NCBI RefSeq assembly: GCF_016841685.1
Contig: NZ_JAENYR010000007.1
Coordinates: 1 to 64,000, forward strand
DNA: 64,000 bases
Source of the DNA: Thiohalomonas denitrificans
GTDB lineage: Bacteria > Pseudomonadota > Gammaproteobacteria > Thiohalomonadales > Thiohalomonadaceae
Direction: 5' to 3'
Shown: positions 17,904 through 27,098 of the stretch, piece after piece
How positions within the stretch are numbered: the first letter of the stretch is position 1
Layout of the letters: every line of letters starts with the position of its first letter
Notes under the pieces: generated by a model
What the model was told of the DNA's origin: nothing
Databases searched by the model: none
What the model saw: the letters and a program-made list of their open reading frames with translations, nothing else
Position numbers and translations under genes: made by a program

Positions 17904-20123
17904 TCATTCTGCTCTCGTCGGGCTGAGGCGGTTTGCGACAACTAATCTCATACTCATAATCAGCGCGATGAGAATACCGATTCCTGCCGACCCTCCACCG
18001 CCACTGTTTTCGGGGAGGTCGGGGGTTGGTGCTACGAGAGCCTGCTCATCATCCAGAATCGCAACCGTGACCTCGGCAAGGACATTGTCACCCGACGCAT
18101 CCAGTAGACTGACAAGAAACGATTCATCTCCTTCGACCTCACTGTCATCTATCAGTGTGATCGGAACGGAGAGTTCGGCCTTATTGGCCTCGAAAATGAG
18201 ATTACCCTGCCGGGCAAGGAAATCCTTCCCGGCTTTGGCCAGTCCGTCCAGGGTTCGAAACCTGACCTCCAGTGGCTGGGAAGCATCACCCATGCGCCTG
18301 AAAACGACATTGGCGAGCGGTGCGTTCTCCCCGACCTCGATTTGCGAAATCGCCGATATGGCACTTTCCGTCCCGCTGTCATCGTCGAGAACCGAAATCT
18401 CTGCCGTCGCGGGTCCACTGATGGGAGCACCGCTCAGTTCCAGCAAAAAAGCTTGCCGGGGTTCCGCTACACCATCATCAATGATGGGAACCGAAACGGT
18501 GTGCTGTTCCGACGCCCCTGAAAAGCGAAGTTCGCCGGCTACCGCTTGATAGTCGCTGCCGGCCACTGCCGTTCCGTCCCGTGTCGCGTATCCCACCGCC
18601 AGCTCCCTCTCCCCACCGGTGCGGTATACGGTGACATTGACCGAACCGGCCCCTTCGGAGACAGCCGGGGAGACGTTGAGGATCTTGACAACACCGACAG
18701 ACGCGGTTTCATCATCAAGAATCGTGATGCCGGTTGTGGCTGTATCGATTAGCGCATTGATGGGGTTAGAGAGCTGCAGAGTAAAGTGCTCCTCCCCTTC
18801 CAATTCCGTATCGTCCGTGACCGCGATGAGCACGGTCTGCAGGGAAATGCCTGCAGGGAATTCGAGGGCTCCCCGGGTTGCCACGTAGTCGGACCCCTCC
18901 AGGGCCGTTCCGGGGGCGGTGGCATACTCCACGCGGCTGTCTGTCGTAGTCCTATCCCGCTGTATCGTCACCGCCAGCGATGGGTCGGTTTCATTCACCT
19001 GGTAGGTCTGCTGTGAGAAGCTCAGAATCGGAGGAGGCGTGCTTCCCGGCTCCTGCAGGGATACCGCAAGCACTGCCGTTTCCCCGTAGCCACGACAGCC
19101 TGTGATAACGTCGGGATAGCCGTCGCCATTCAGGTCAGCGACGGCTACCGGGCCGGGCTCGATGCAGTTGACTATACCCTCCCACATTCCTCCTGGACCC
19201 GACCACTCGATTAATCCAATGGTATTGTTTGCGCGATCAGTACCCACCAGTTCGGCGCGTCCGTTTCCATCCATATCCGCTCCAGCCAGCCCCCAGGGGG
19301 AAGGAGCGGCAACCGAACCCACGAAAGCCGGCGGCTCGTTTGCAGCGGTAATCTTCCATATGTCGACGCCTTCCGACGTGCCTACCGCAGCCTCGGGATG
19401 ACCATCGCCATCAATGTCGGCGGCGATAATAGCCGTCGAACCGCCGAGCAGGGCCATTTCCGAAAAGCCCCCGGCACCATCCGACCTGAGAATGCCCTGG
19501 GGAAGCGCGAGCTCGGGTCGGCCGTCACCATCGAAATCGGCGCTCGTTCCGTCCGTTGCCTGCCAACGCAGGGCGTCGGCGATGGCATGGCCCGTAGCGA
19601 ACCCGCCTCCGCCGTCGCCAGGGAAAAGAGTCACCCCGGCACCCACCGCAGCGATGACCGCCAGGTCCGGGGACCCGTCACCCGTGAAGTCCCGAGCGAC
19701 AATGTCAGCGGGAAAAGCACCTGCTCCGTCCAAGATGCCCGACGGCGAAAAGCCGCCTGTCCCGTCGCCCCTGAATAGGTGGACGAGCCCCTTGTCATCG
19801 CCTTCGGTCACCGCCAAATCGACTCGCGCATCGCCGTCCCAATCGCCTGCGGCGAGACCGTAGGGTTTGAACGCTACGGCCAGCGGGTGATCGGTCAAGA
19901 CACCGTCGCCTCCGTTCAGATGGACGCTGAGCTTGCCGTCGCCGCTACTGAGCCCGTACATCGCTACCGCCACGTCAACAGCACCATCGCCGTTGAAGTC
20001 GGCGACCTCGATATCCGTAGGGTCAGTCCCGGACAGCTCGTATTCAACGGGCGGGCCGAAGACGGCAGGGCTGCTCAGGGGCCACAAGGCCAATCCCAGC
20101 AGAACAAAACGACGGTATCCCAT
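17904..20123 (-). CDS. Secreted FG-GAP/Calx-beta protein with GlyGly-CTERM-like tail
   Basis: About 739 residues from ATG 20123. Signal peptide (RRFVLLGLALWPLSSPAVF), then about seven FG-GAP/VCBS-type repeats with calcium-loop motifs such as DFNGDGAVDVAV and DWDGDARVDLAV (about 30-350), which should form a beta-propeller. Three Calx-beta domains follow (about 360-465, 470-580, 590-690), each ending ILDDE or VLDDD. The C-terminus is a Gly run (SGGGGS), a hydrophobic helix and Arg residues, the layout of GlyGly-CTERM surface-sorting tails handled by rhombosortase. Its ATG overlaps the upstream protease stop as TAATG, so the two are translationally coupled. Likely a surface adhesin or scaffold; ligand unknown. 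Confidence 0.85.
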   Translation of the reverse strand: MGYRRFVLLGLALWPLSSPAVFGPPVEYELSGTDPTDIEVADFNGDGAVDVAVAMYGLSSGDGKLSVHLNGGDGVLTDHPLAVAFKPYGLAAGDWDGDARVDLAVTEGDDKGLVHLFRGDGTGGFSPSGILDGAGAFPADIVARDFTGDGSPDLAVIAAVGAGVTLFPGDGGGGFATGHAIADALRWQATDGTSADFDGDGRPELALPQGILRSDGAGGFSEMALLGGSTAIIAADIDGDGHPEAAVGTSEGVDIWKITAANEPPAFVGSVAAPSPWGLAGADMDGNGRAELVGTDRANNTIGLIEWSGPGGMWEGIVNCIEPGPVAVADLNGDGYPDVITGCRGYGETAVLAVSLQEPGSTPPPILSFSQQTYQVNETDPSLAVTIQRDRTTTDSRVEYATAPGTALEGSDYVATRGALEFPAGISLQTVLIAVTDDTELEGEEHFTLQLSNPINALIDTATTGITILDDETASVGVVKILNVSPAVSEGAGSVNVTVYRTGGERELAVGYATRDGTAVAGSDYQAVAGELRFSGASEQHTVSVPIIDDGVAEPRQAFLLELSGAPISGPATAEISVLDDDSGTESAISAISQIEVGENAPLANVVFRRMGDASQPLEVRFRTLDGLAKAGKDFLARQGNLIFEANKAELSVPITLIDDSEVEGDESFLVSLLDASGDNVLAEVTVAILDDEQALVAPTPDLPENSGGGGSAGIGILIALIMSMRLVVANRLSPTRAE

Positions 20124-21835
20124 TACCTTATGGCCGTTTCGGCGGGTACGGCGCCTTCCGGTCCGCTCACAGTCACCGTGCCGGGATCGCCGCCGATACC
20201 GCGGGCGGTCAACTCCCAAGACAAATCCTTCTTGCGCCAACGCATGTCACCGAAGCCCTCCACCCGCAGCACCGCATCCGGCCCCAATTCGCTGGTGGCG
20301 GCAACCGTCAGGGTGTCCCTGCGTGCGGTGTACATCGTCTCGGTTACGACGATAGTCAGGTCGTAGCCGTTGCAGTCCTGGTCGATACCGTCGCCGACTA
20401 TCTCCTCGGCTCCGGGATAAATGGATGCATCGTTGTCGTTGCAGTCCTCTGCCGCGGAATAGCCGTCGCCGTCCGCATCGTCGGGGGCGGTGCCGGCCAG
20501 AGCATCGTAGGCCGCGGTTAACCGGGGCAGGCCGTTACCGTAGGCGTTGTCCGCACCGGCCGGCCCGAGGTCGGCGGCCGAACCTGCGAGCGCCGCCTCC
20601 AGCTCAGCGACGCTGGAAGTGGGATAGGCGTCACGCATCAGAGCAAAAGCGCCCGCCAAATGGGCCGCGGCAATGGAGGTGCCGCTGACCGACACATAAC
20701 TGTCCGGAAACAGACCGCCGTAGGTTAGGTCGGCGGTGTAGACCTCCACCCCCGGCGCGCTCAACTCGGGGTAGATGCCCCCATCGCAGGCAGAGGGGCC
20801 ACGCCCGCTGAAGTCGGCCACGGAATACGAACTGTCCACTGCACCGGCTGCAAAGGCATTACCGTAGTTTCCCGGGCTCACGCTGCTGCCGCCATCCGGA
20901 CCGCTGTTGCCACCGGAAAAGGCGACAGCAATTTCGGCCAACTTGAGCAGTTGCACATCTTCCAGAAATTCCGTATCGCAGGTCCCGACGCTGTTGAGCA
21001 ACGCCCATGCCGCCACCACGACTTCCGGCGAATCGTCCACATCCGGATTACCATCGGGGTCCAGCGCCCACTGAAAGCCCTGGTGGATGCCGCTCAGGGT
21101 GGCCCGACCGCTGTCGTCGAACACTTTGGCGGCAATCCATTGCGTCCGCGGCGCAACGCCGATGGGAGAGCCGCTATTGCTGCCCCCCACAGCGACGCCG
21201 AGCACCTGGGTGCCGTGCCCGCTGGCATCATACGGCGTGACGTGTTCCCCGTACGGATCGAACCAGTCACTATCGCCGCCGCGCCATCGGGGGCCGAGGT
21301 CGGGGTGTCCGGTATCAACCCCACTATCCAGCGAAGCGACGGTAACACCGTTGCCGTCATACCCTGATGCCCATAGCGCGTCGGCCTCGATGCTTTGCAG
21401 ATTCCACCCGGGCATTGCCGAAGCTCCAACTTCATTCGCCGTCAGAGTCACCTCCGCATCGAAGATAATCCGCCGAATCCCGGACCGTCTCGCCAATACC
21501 GTTATTTCACTCGCCGGCAGCTCGGCAGCCAGGGCGTTAATGTGCCACAGCTGCACGGGCTGCCCGAAAGGCCGTAGCTCCCGCAGCAGGCCGGCCTGAC
21601 TTTGCTTCGCGGTATTCCGGAGCCGCACGAGCAGTTCGGCCCGGCGCTCCGAACGTTCAAAGCCCGCAAGGTCATCGGTCCGGGCTTGTGCGCTGAACTC
21701 GAGAATAACCGGAATCCGCTCCTCCGGCGATGCCGACGCCAGATGCTCTTGAAGACGCTCACCGGTCGTCCCGGCCTGGGCATGCAGTGAAAAGACAAAC
21801 CCCCATCCATACAGCAGCAGCTTTCGCGCATCCAT
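20123..21835 (-). CDS. Secreted subtilisin-like S8 protease with MopE-like motif
   Basis: About 570 residues from ATG 21835 (an upstream ATG at 21874 would bury the signal peptide). Signal peptide ending LHAQA, an inhibitor-like propeptide (about 25-120), then a subtilase domain with the full triad: Asp in VASLDSGVDTGHPD, His in ASGHGTQVLG, Ser in SGTSIAAAHLAG, and oxyanion-hole Asn in FSGGNSGPDGG. After the protease domain comes DADGDGYSAAEDCNDNDASI followed by YPGAEEIVGDGIDQDCNGYD, a Cys-paired acidic segment of the MopE metal-binding type, named after the copper-binding protein of Methylococcus. It is sixth in the secreted operon and may process or mature the others. Confidence 0.9.
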   Translation of the reverse strand: MDARKLLLYGWGFVFSLHAQAGTTGERLQEHLASASPEERIPVILEFSAQARTDDLAGFERSERRAELLVRLRNTAKQSQAGLLRELRPFGQPVQLWHINALAAELPASEITVLARRSGIRRIIFDAEVTLTANEVGASAMPGWNLQSIEADALWASGYDGNGVTVASLDSGVDTGHPDLGPRWRGGDSDWFDPYGEHVTPYDASGHGTQVLGVAVGGSNSGSPIGVAPRTQWIAAKVFDDSGRATLSGIHQGFQWALDPDGNPDVDDSPEVVVAAWALLNSVGTCDTEFLEDVQLLKLAEIAVAFSGGNSGPDGGSSVSPGNYGNAFAAGAVDSSYSVADFSGRGPSACDGGIYPELSAPGVEVYTADLTYGGLFPDSYVSVSGTSIAAAHLAGAFALMRDAYPTSSVAELEAALAGSAADLGPAGADNAYGNGLPRLTAAYDALAGTAPDDADGDGYSAAEDCNDNDASIYPGAEEIVGDGIDQDCNGYDLTIVVTETMYTARRDTLTVAATSELGPDAVLRVEGFGDMRWRKKDLSWELTARGIGGDPGTVTVSGPEGAVPAETAIR

Positions 21836-22033
21836 GCCTGACTCCCTGTCATCTCTCCCGTCGTCAGCCCGCATTTTTCACCACAGAGGACCAAATTCAT
21901 CAATACTCTCAGTTGGACTACCTGAGTTTCCGAGCGGTGTCTCGGTATGGCCGCCTCTGTGATCGGTGTGGTTGTTCATGAAACCGGAGATTAGCCCTAA
22001 CAGCTAACACCGGCTTCTGAGACGCTTACGGCG

Positions 22034-22501
22034 TCACTGAATGGGCACCCCTTCCACGTGCACTCCATCCAGGGAGACCGTAACCCTGTCGCCGTGTCCG
22101 AGGCTGCGGCCGGGATTGGCGAAGAGCACGAAATAGATTAGGCCCTCCTCCAGCTTCTCCGGCGATTGGCGCAGCGCCCCCACCTTGGCAAAGGAGGGCG
22201 TGGAGAGTTTTCGGCCGCTGCTCTCATCCACCAGATACGGCTTCCACTGCGCCATCAGCGGTTCGGCCTTGTCGCTATCGGTTACCTGGTAACGCAGATC
22301 CAGCATGTGCCCCGCTGCTGACAACCGCAGCGCCTGCAACTCGATGCCGAAGCGTTCGGAAAGCTCGGCGGAAGGCACGTTGATCGGTTCCCCTCCCTCT
22401 TCGGGAACGGGAGAGTTGGAAGCGGGATAGGCCGCTCCGCTCGCCAGGAGCAGTCCCAGGGATGACCACGCTACTAACCGAAACGCGGACAAAGTTTTCA
22501 T
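22034..22501 (-). CDS. Small secreted protein of unknown function
   Basis: A 155-residue protein with a clear signal peptide (hydrophobic 8-27, Ala-x-Ala type end near AAYPAS). The mature part is about 125 residues without Cys or His clusters; LDLRYQVTDSDKAEPLM and LIYFVLFANPGRSLGHGDRV suggest a small beta-rich domain. I do not recognise the family. It sits 51 bases after the third oxidase-like gene and 198 bases before the protease, on the same strand, so it is probably part of the secreted operon. The ATG at 22501 has GAGGA about 10 bases upstream. Confidence 0.8.
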   Translation of the reverse strand: MKTLSAFRLVAWSSLGLLLASGAAYPASNSPVPEEGGEPINVPSAELSERFGIELQALRLSAAGHMLDLRYQVTDSDKAEPLMAQWKPYLVDESSGRKLSTPSFAKVGALRQSPEKLEEGLIYFVLFANPGRSLGHGDRVTVSLDGVHVEGVPIQ

Positions 22502-22552
22502 CGATTTCCTCCTTGACCGTGGCGGGCGCCAAAGCGCCCGCTCATTTTCATG

Positions 22553-24403
22553 TTATTTAATGACATCCACGCGAACCGTGGCTTCGTTGGAGAGCGCGCC
22601 TTCGGTATCGGCAACCGTGTACCCGAATGCATCACTGCCCCGGAAGCCCGGCGACGGGGTGTAGGTGATGGTGCCGTCGGCGTTGGCAATGGCGGAACCG
22701 TGCAGCGGTTGTGTCACCACAGTTACGCTGGCCGGTTCGAGGTCGCCGTCGGGATCGCTATCATTGCTGAGCACGTTGATGGTGACCGGCTCCCTGAACG
22801 GTGTGGTGGCCTGGTCGTCGCTGGCCATCGGTGCAATGTTGGCGGCTGCTTGGACGGTCAGGCTCACGAGGACTTCAGCATGGCTGACGGTGCCGTCACT
22901 CACCGTGTAGGTGAAGCTGTCCGGGCCCGTATAGCCGGCATCAGGGGTATAGGCGAATCCGCCATCCGACTCCAGCGCAAGGGTGCCGTGGTCCGGCAAA
23001 GCGGCCGTCGCCGCAGTGAGGGTATCTCCGTCCGGATCACTGTCGTTGGACAGTACGCCGGGGGCGGCTACCGTCAGGGTGGTGTCCTCGTTCACCGCAT
23101 AGCTATCGGCGGTGCCGACCGGCGCATCGTTGGTCGGGTTGACGATCAACGTGACCGTCGCCGGTGCACTCTGGAGCGTGCCGTCATCGGCCCGGTAGCT
23201 GAACACTGCACTGCCGCTGAAGTCCGGCGGCGGCGTGTAGGTGAAGGAGCCGTCAGGCTCCAGATTCAGCGACCCGGCACTGACTGGATCGTCCAGCGTT
23301 GCCGTCAGCGTCCCGTCGGCAGATTCGTCGTTCCCCAGAACGCCGGGCGCGGCCACCGCAAGCGGCTGGTCCTCATCCGTGGCATAGCCATCGTCGACGG
23401 CGATCGGCGTGCCGACCACCGTACCCACTTGCAATCCGGAAAGCATACCGCCGCCGGGCCGGCCGGCATCGGTCAGATTCAGTCGCCGGTCATAAATCGG
23501 GTACACCCCCTCCTTTTGCGGCGTAAAAACAGCATCCCGGGTCTTGGCGGGCGACAGGGTCACTGAATACTGCTGTCGCAGGTAGGGATAAGCAAAGCCA
23601 TCCTCGGCCACGACCTGAAGATGGCTGCCCTGCAGCACGGGCACATGGGTGTTCAATCCCATATTGAACAGCCTCAGCAGGGTTGGCTCGCCGACCGCGC
23701 CGGCGGCGATCGGGGTCGAAACGCCTGACTGGTAGGGCTCTCCGTTGATGAGAAAGTATTTCGGACTGTAATCGACGGAACTGGGGTAAGCCGCCGTGCC
23801 GTATTCGCCGCTGGTGATCGCGGCGTTCAGTGCCGGATCGATCTCGCTGAAAAACAGCAGGGCTTCAGTGGTGGCAGCGACGCCCGGATAGGGCTCGCCG
23901 GCAGCCGCATCCTTGGTGATACCGCCATAGAGGCCCATCGGCACCTGCATCTGCGGTGAGGTCGCGCTGTGATAAACGTGACTGCCGGCGGAGAGTGACG
24001 GCCAACTGTAGGTTCCGGTTCCACCCGGTGCCGTCTCATGGGTCAATGAGCGGGCCCGGCGACGCCCCTGCGCATCGGTGGTGAACACCGGATCACCGCC
24101 CGAGGCCTCGCCGGGGATGATAAGGGATACCGGGGCCGACAGGGTATTGTGCAGGGTGATGGTCAGCCCCGGATCCTCCGGCGGGATGTCGATGATCGGA
24201 CCGGGCGACGTAGACGTTTCGGTCCCGTCCAGTACGCCGTTGGCGTTGAGGTCTTCGGCGAATCCCCACTGCGTCAACTGCACGCCGTCGGGCATGATCT
24301 TCGTCAAGGGCGCAGCGATGAGGTGCACCTCCTTGGCCCCCGCCGAACCGCCGGCAAGCACCAGCGCCGCGCATAGAGCACTCCTTGTCCTGGTTACTTT
24401 CAT
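22553..24403 (-). CDS. Cupredoxin protein with lost copper sites and three Ig-like repeats
   Basis: 616 residues with signal peptide (ALVLAGGSAGA). The first 330 residues are two cupredoxin domains like those of the next two genes, but the copper motifs are nearly gone: the domain-1 loop reads HVYHSATSPQMQVPMGL (Ser where a type-1 Cys would be), there is no HxHG, the domain-2 motif keeps one His (NTHVPV) and the last motif is PIYDRRLN. After residue 335 come three Ig-like tandem repeats of about 90 residues, each opening DDxYAxxED and containing GVLxNDxDxDGD and FxYTPxxxFxGxDxFxY. It is likely a structural or surface-attached partner of the other two cupredoxin proteins. Confidence 0.87.
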   Translation of the reverse strand: MKVTRTRSALCAALVLAGGSAGAKEVHLIAAPLTKIMPDGVQLTQWGFAEDLNANGVLDGTETSTSPGPIIDIPPEDPGLTITLHNTLSAPVSLIIPGEASGGDPVFTTDAQGRRRARSLTHETAPGGTGTYSWPSLSAGSHVYHSATSPQMQVPMGLYGGITKDAAAGEPYPGVAATTEALLFFSEIDPALNAAITSGEYGTAAYPSSVDYSPKYFLINGEPYQSGVSTPIAAGAVGEPTLLRLFNMGLNTHVPVLQGSHLQVVAEDGFAYPYLRQQYSVTLSPAKTRDAVFTPQKEGVYPIYDRRLNLTDAGRPGGGMLSGLQVGTVVGTPIAVDDGYATDEDQPLAVAAPGVLGNDESADGTLTATLDDPVSAGSLNLEPDGSFTYTPPPDFSGSAVFSYRADDGTLQSAPATVTLIVNPTNDAPVGTADSYAVNEDTTLTVAAPGVLSNDSDPDGDTLTAATAALPDHGTLALESDGGFAYTPDAGYTGPDSFTYTVSDGTVSHAEVLVSLTVQAAANIAPMASDDQATTPFREPVTINVLSNDSDPDGDLEPASVTVVTQPLHGSAIANADGTITYTPSPGFRGSDAFGYTVADTEGALSNEATVRVDVIK

Positions 24404-24439
24404 AGTCCTAGTCCTTTGTCCGGGAATCCTTGGTTGACA

Positions 24440-25732
24440 TTACGGAATTGGCGTGCCGGGCGGCTCGACCACCATCATGGTCATCATGCCGCCGGGGAAC
24501 ACGTCGAAGTTGGTCATCTCCTTTTCGACATGGGAGTGCCACATAAAGAAGAAGCCGCCGTACTCGTTAAGGCCGCCCTCACCCGGAGGCAGGCTGCCCT
24601 CGGTCCCCAGGAACGGGCTGCCGCTGTATTGACCGCCGAAGGCCAGCTCCTGTGCTTCCGGCAACTGCACCGGAAACGGCTCGCCATGGTCCGGGCAGTA
24701 TTCCCAGGTGCTGTCATCGAAGTCATCGCCGTCACCGTCATTACACTCGTGTGGCGCGTCTCCGTAGATGTCCCAGCCCATCTTTCTGCCGGTCCAGTGG
24801 AACAGGGCGTCATAGGTGGCGCCGGGCACCGTCTTGATCGTGAACTCAGAGTAGGCAAGGTCCGCCCCCGCCCCCGGTGCGCTCTGCAGCAGACGCCCGT
24901 CCCTGGCGATAACCCGAGTGTTATTGCCGTGGTGGTGAAAGGGGTGCAGATCCCGACCTGCGCCGACAATGCGCATCAGCATGGTATCCCCCGGCCGCGT
25001 CCGGATCATTGCGTTGTAGGGCTGGGTCGGCAGCCATGAGGCGCCCGCCGGCGCCATGGTATCGGGCGCGGCCCGGCCGTTGATGAACCAGTACATGGGG
25101 TAGTAGGCACTGGTATCGACGCCATCCAGATTGCCGGCGGCCACCTGCTCGTGGAGGGCCGGATCCATTTCCGTTAACAGAAACAGATATTCATGGTCGA
25201 ACCGGGAGTCAGCGTGGTTGTAGGCCAGGCCGGCACCCTGACTCGGCCGGACGATAAGGGCGCCTAACAACCCCATTTCCACCTGCAGGTCGGGGCGGGT
25301 TCCGCTGTGGTACATATAGGTGCCGGGCCGCCGCGCAACGAAACTGTAGGTAACCGGATCGTCCGGGCCGGTGCTCTCGCGCGTCAGCAACCCCTCGCTT
25401 CCGCCGCTGGCTGTCACCCCCGTCTGACCGGGAAAGAGCATCGAAGTGGGAACCGGCGTACCGTTGACGGCAATTTCGCTGCTGAGGGCTACCGTCACCG
25501 TGTCGCCCTGGTTGACGATCAGGGTCGGCCCGGGGTACTGACTGCGGCTGCCTTCAGGGCCGTAGCCCCAAACCGGGACGCTGCCGCCGTCAGGCATGGA
25601 GATGGTGTCCGCTGCGGCCGTCAGGTTGAAGGTGGGTCCGGGGATACCATCTATAGCCGCCCCCGCCGATGGGACTGCCAGCGTCAGCCAGCAGAATCCG
25701 GCAATCCAATTGCATATCCTTGTCCATTTCAT
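24440..25732 (-). CDS. Two-domain multicopper-oxidase-like protein, domain-2 ligands only
   Basis: 430 residues with a signal peptide (WIAGFCWLTLAVPSAGAA). Domain 1 (about 30-165) lacks the HxHG motif, and its loop reads MYHSGTRPDLQVEMGL, with Ser at the type-1 Cys position. Domain 2 (about 225-425) has HPFHHHG (His 263, 266, 268) and WHSHVEKEMTN (His 399, 401), which correspond to the third and fourth trinuclear-centre motifs, again without Cys. The insert GDAPHECNDGDGDDFDDST looks acidic and may bind calcium. Start ATG 25732 lies 16 bases after the upstream gene. The protein has half of a trinuclear copper site and no blue copper of its own. Confidence 0.88.
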   Translation of the reverse strand: MKWTRICNWIAGFCWLTLAVPSAGAAIDGIPGPTFNLTAAADTISMPDGGSVPVWGYGPEGSRSQYPGPTLIVNQGDTVTVALSSEIAVNGTPVPTSMLFPGQTGVTASGGSEGLLTRESTGPDDPVTYSFVARRPGTYMYHSGTRPDLQVEMGLLGALIVRPSQGAGLAYNHADSRFDHEYLFLLTEMDPALHEQVAAGNLDGVDTSAYYPMYWFINGRAAPDTMAPAGASWLPTQPYNAMIRTRPGDTMLMRIVGAGRDLHPFHHHGNNTRVIARDGRLLQSAPGAGADLAYSEFTIKTVPGATYDALFHWTGRKMGWDIYGDAPHECNDGDGDDFDDSTWEYCPDHGEPFPVQLPEAQELAFGGQYSGSPFLGTEGSLPPGEGGLNEYGGFFFMWHSHVEKEMTNFDVFPGGMMTMMVVEPPGTPIP

Positions 25733-25748
25733 GGCTGCCCCGCTCTCC

Positions 25749-27011
25749 TCAGTTGATCACGATTTCGGTCATCATGCCGCCCACATCGGCACCGTTATTG
25801 GTCAGGTACTGAAAATTGGTGGTATAGAGAAAGTACGTTCCCGGCTGGATGCCGGTGGTATCGAGGAGCACGTCCGCCGCCTCCCCGCCGCCAAGCGTCA
25901 CTGAACTGGTCCGGTAGTACAGGTCCCTGCCATCGGGGGTGCCGCCCCCTCGAAGGATTCGCGCACCGCGGCCGATCACCTGCATCGGGATCCCCTGGGA
26001 GCTGACGGTGTAGAAATTGGTGACGTTCAGGTTGGAGAGCCTCAGCAGTATCCGTTCACCCTGCTGCGCCTCAATCAAAGAGTCCAGCGGCTGCGATTCG
26101 ATACCGCCGTTTTCGGCCGGTGCTTGCGGCGGGGTGGAACTGACCGTGTCCGGATAGCCCCGTCCGTTCAGCATCGCGTAGCGATCTTCCATATAGGCGA
26201 ACGGCAGCGGCTGAGTGGTTTCGCTGGCGTCGTGGAAGGCCGGGTCGAAGGAGCCGAGCTGTATGGCGTAATCCACGTCGTAGCGGGTGGAGCCGTCGCC
26301 GTCGTTGTAGGCGTAGGTATCGCCCACGGTAGGGTCATCGTCGTTCCGGTCGGCGTTGTAATCGGGGTTGCTATGGACGTGCGTCCCGAGTGCGGTGCCG
26401 TCCGGCAGCCGGTTTTGGATCGGCCGGATATAGAGGTTGCCGAGCATCCCCATCTGCATGTGCTCCGTCGCCTCCACGTGGCAGTGGTACATATAGGTGC
26501 CCGGCTCCACCAGGTTGTAGTAATAGGTGAGGCTCGATCCCATGTTGATGGAAACCGAGGCCTCGGGAACCCCGTCAAAAATCGAGGACGCCTCGGGGAA
26601 GCCGTGGTAGTGCACGGTGTGAGGGTCGAAGAGGTCGGGCCGCACCGCCATGCCGACATTGGTCAGCGTCAGGTAGAGCTCATCCCCCTCGTCGGCCACA
26701 ATGGTCGGTGCCGGGAAGGTAGCGGCCAGCATGCCGGTATCCATCGCCTTCTTCTCCGAAATTCCCGTGAGGTCGGAGAAGCCGAACATGTACAGGGGAC
26801 GCCCGTCCGCCATGCGCACATAGCCATCGCCGGCCCCCAAATGCACACAGCGGGCATTGGGATGGTCCGGGTCACCCCTGCCATCGGAGATCGCATCACC
26901 GTTCTGATCACCGGGACACTGGACCGTGACGCCGGCCAGGGCCGTACCGGATGCGCCGGCGGCGATTGCCACGGCGAGAGCGGTCCGACATGGCCATAGA
27001 ATCCTTTCCAT
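25749..27011 (-). CDS. Two-domain multicopper oxidase, type-1 copper in domain 1
   Basis: 420 residues with a signal peptide (ALAVAIAAGASGTALA). Domain 1 carries VHYHGFPE (His 134 and 136, trinuclear motif 1) and MYHCHVEATEHMQMGML (His 176, Cys 177, His 178, His 184, Met 189), which combines the trinuclear His pair with a full type-1 copper set. This is the layout of type-C two-domain oxidases such as the Nitrosomonas blue copper oxidase. Domain 2 (about 310-420) has lost its ligands: NFYTVSSQG stands where HPFHxH should be, and YTTNFQYLTNN where HxH should be. Alone it cannot form a trinuclear centre. It follows the giant gene by 87 bases with GGAGGAA before ATG 27011. Confidence 0.9.
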   Translation of the reverse strand: MERILWPCRTALAVAIAAGASGTALAGVTVQCPGDQNGDAISDGRGDPDHPNARCVHLGAGDGYVRMADGRPLYMFGFSDLTGISEKKAMDTGMLAATFPAPTIVADEGDELYLTLTNVGMAVRPDLFDPHTVHYHGFPEASSIFDGVPEASVSINMGSSLTYYYNLVEPGTYMYHCHVEATEHMQMGMLGNLYIRPIQNRLPDGTALGTHVHSNPDYNADRNDDDPTVGDTYAYNDGDGSTRYDVDYAIQLGSFDPAFHDASETTQPLPFAYMEDRYAMLNGRGYPDTVSSTPPQAPAENGGIESQPLDSLIEAQQGERILLRLSNLNVTNFYTVSSQGIPMQVIGRGARILRGGGTPDGRDLYYRTSSVTLGGGEAADVLLDTTGIQPGTYFLYTTNFQYLTNNGADVGGMMTEIVIN

Positions 27012-27098
27012 TGTTCATTCCTCCTTGAATGTGGCAGCCTCTTAAGCCGTTTCAGCGGTGCCTGGTAAATCCGGCACCGGCGAAACGGCCCGGTCCCT

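Noticed and set aside
17691-17945. 84-codon plus-strand frame after tRNA-fMet
   Set aside because: No ribosome site, no motif, and it overlaps the end of the Calx-beta gene on the other strand.
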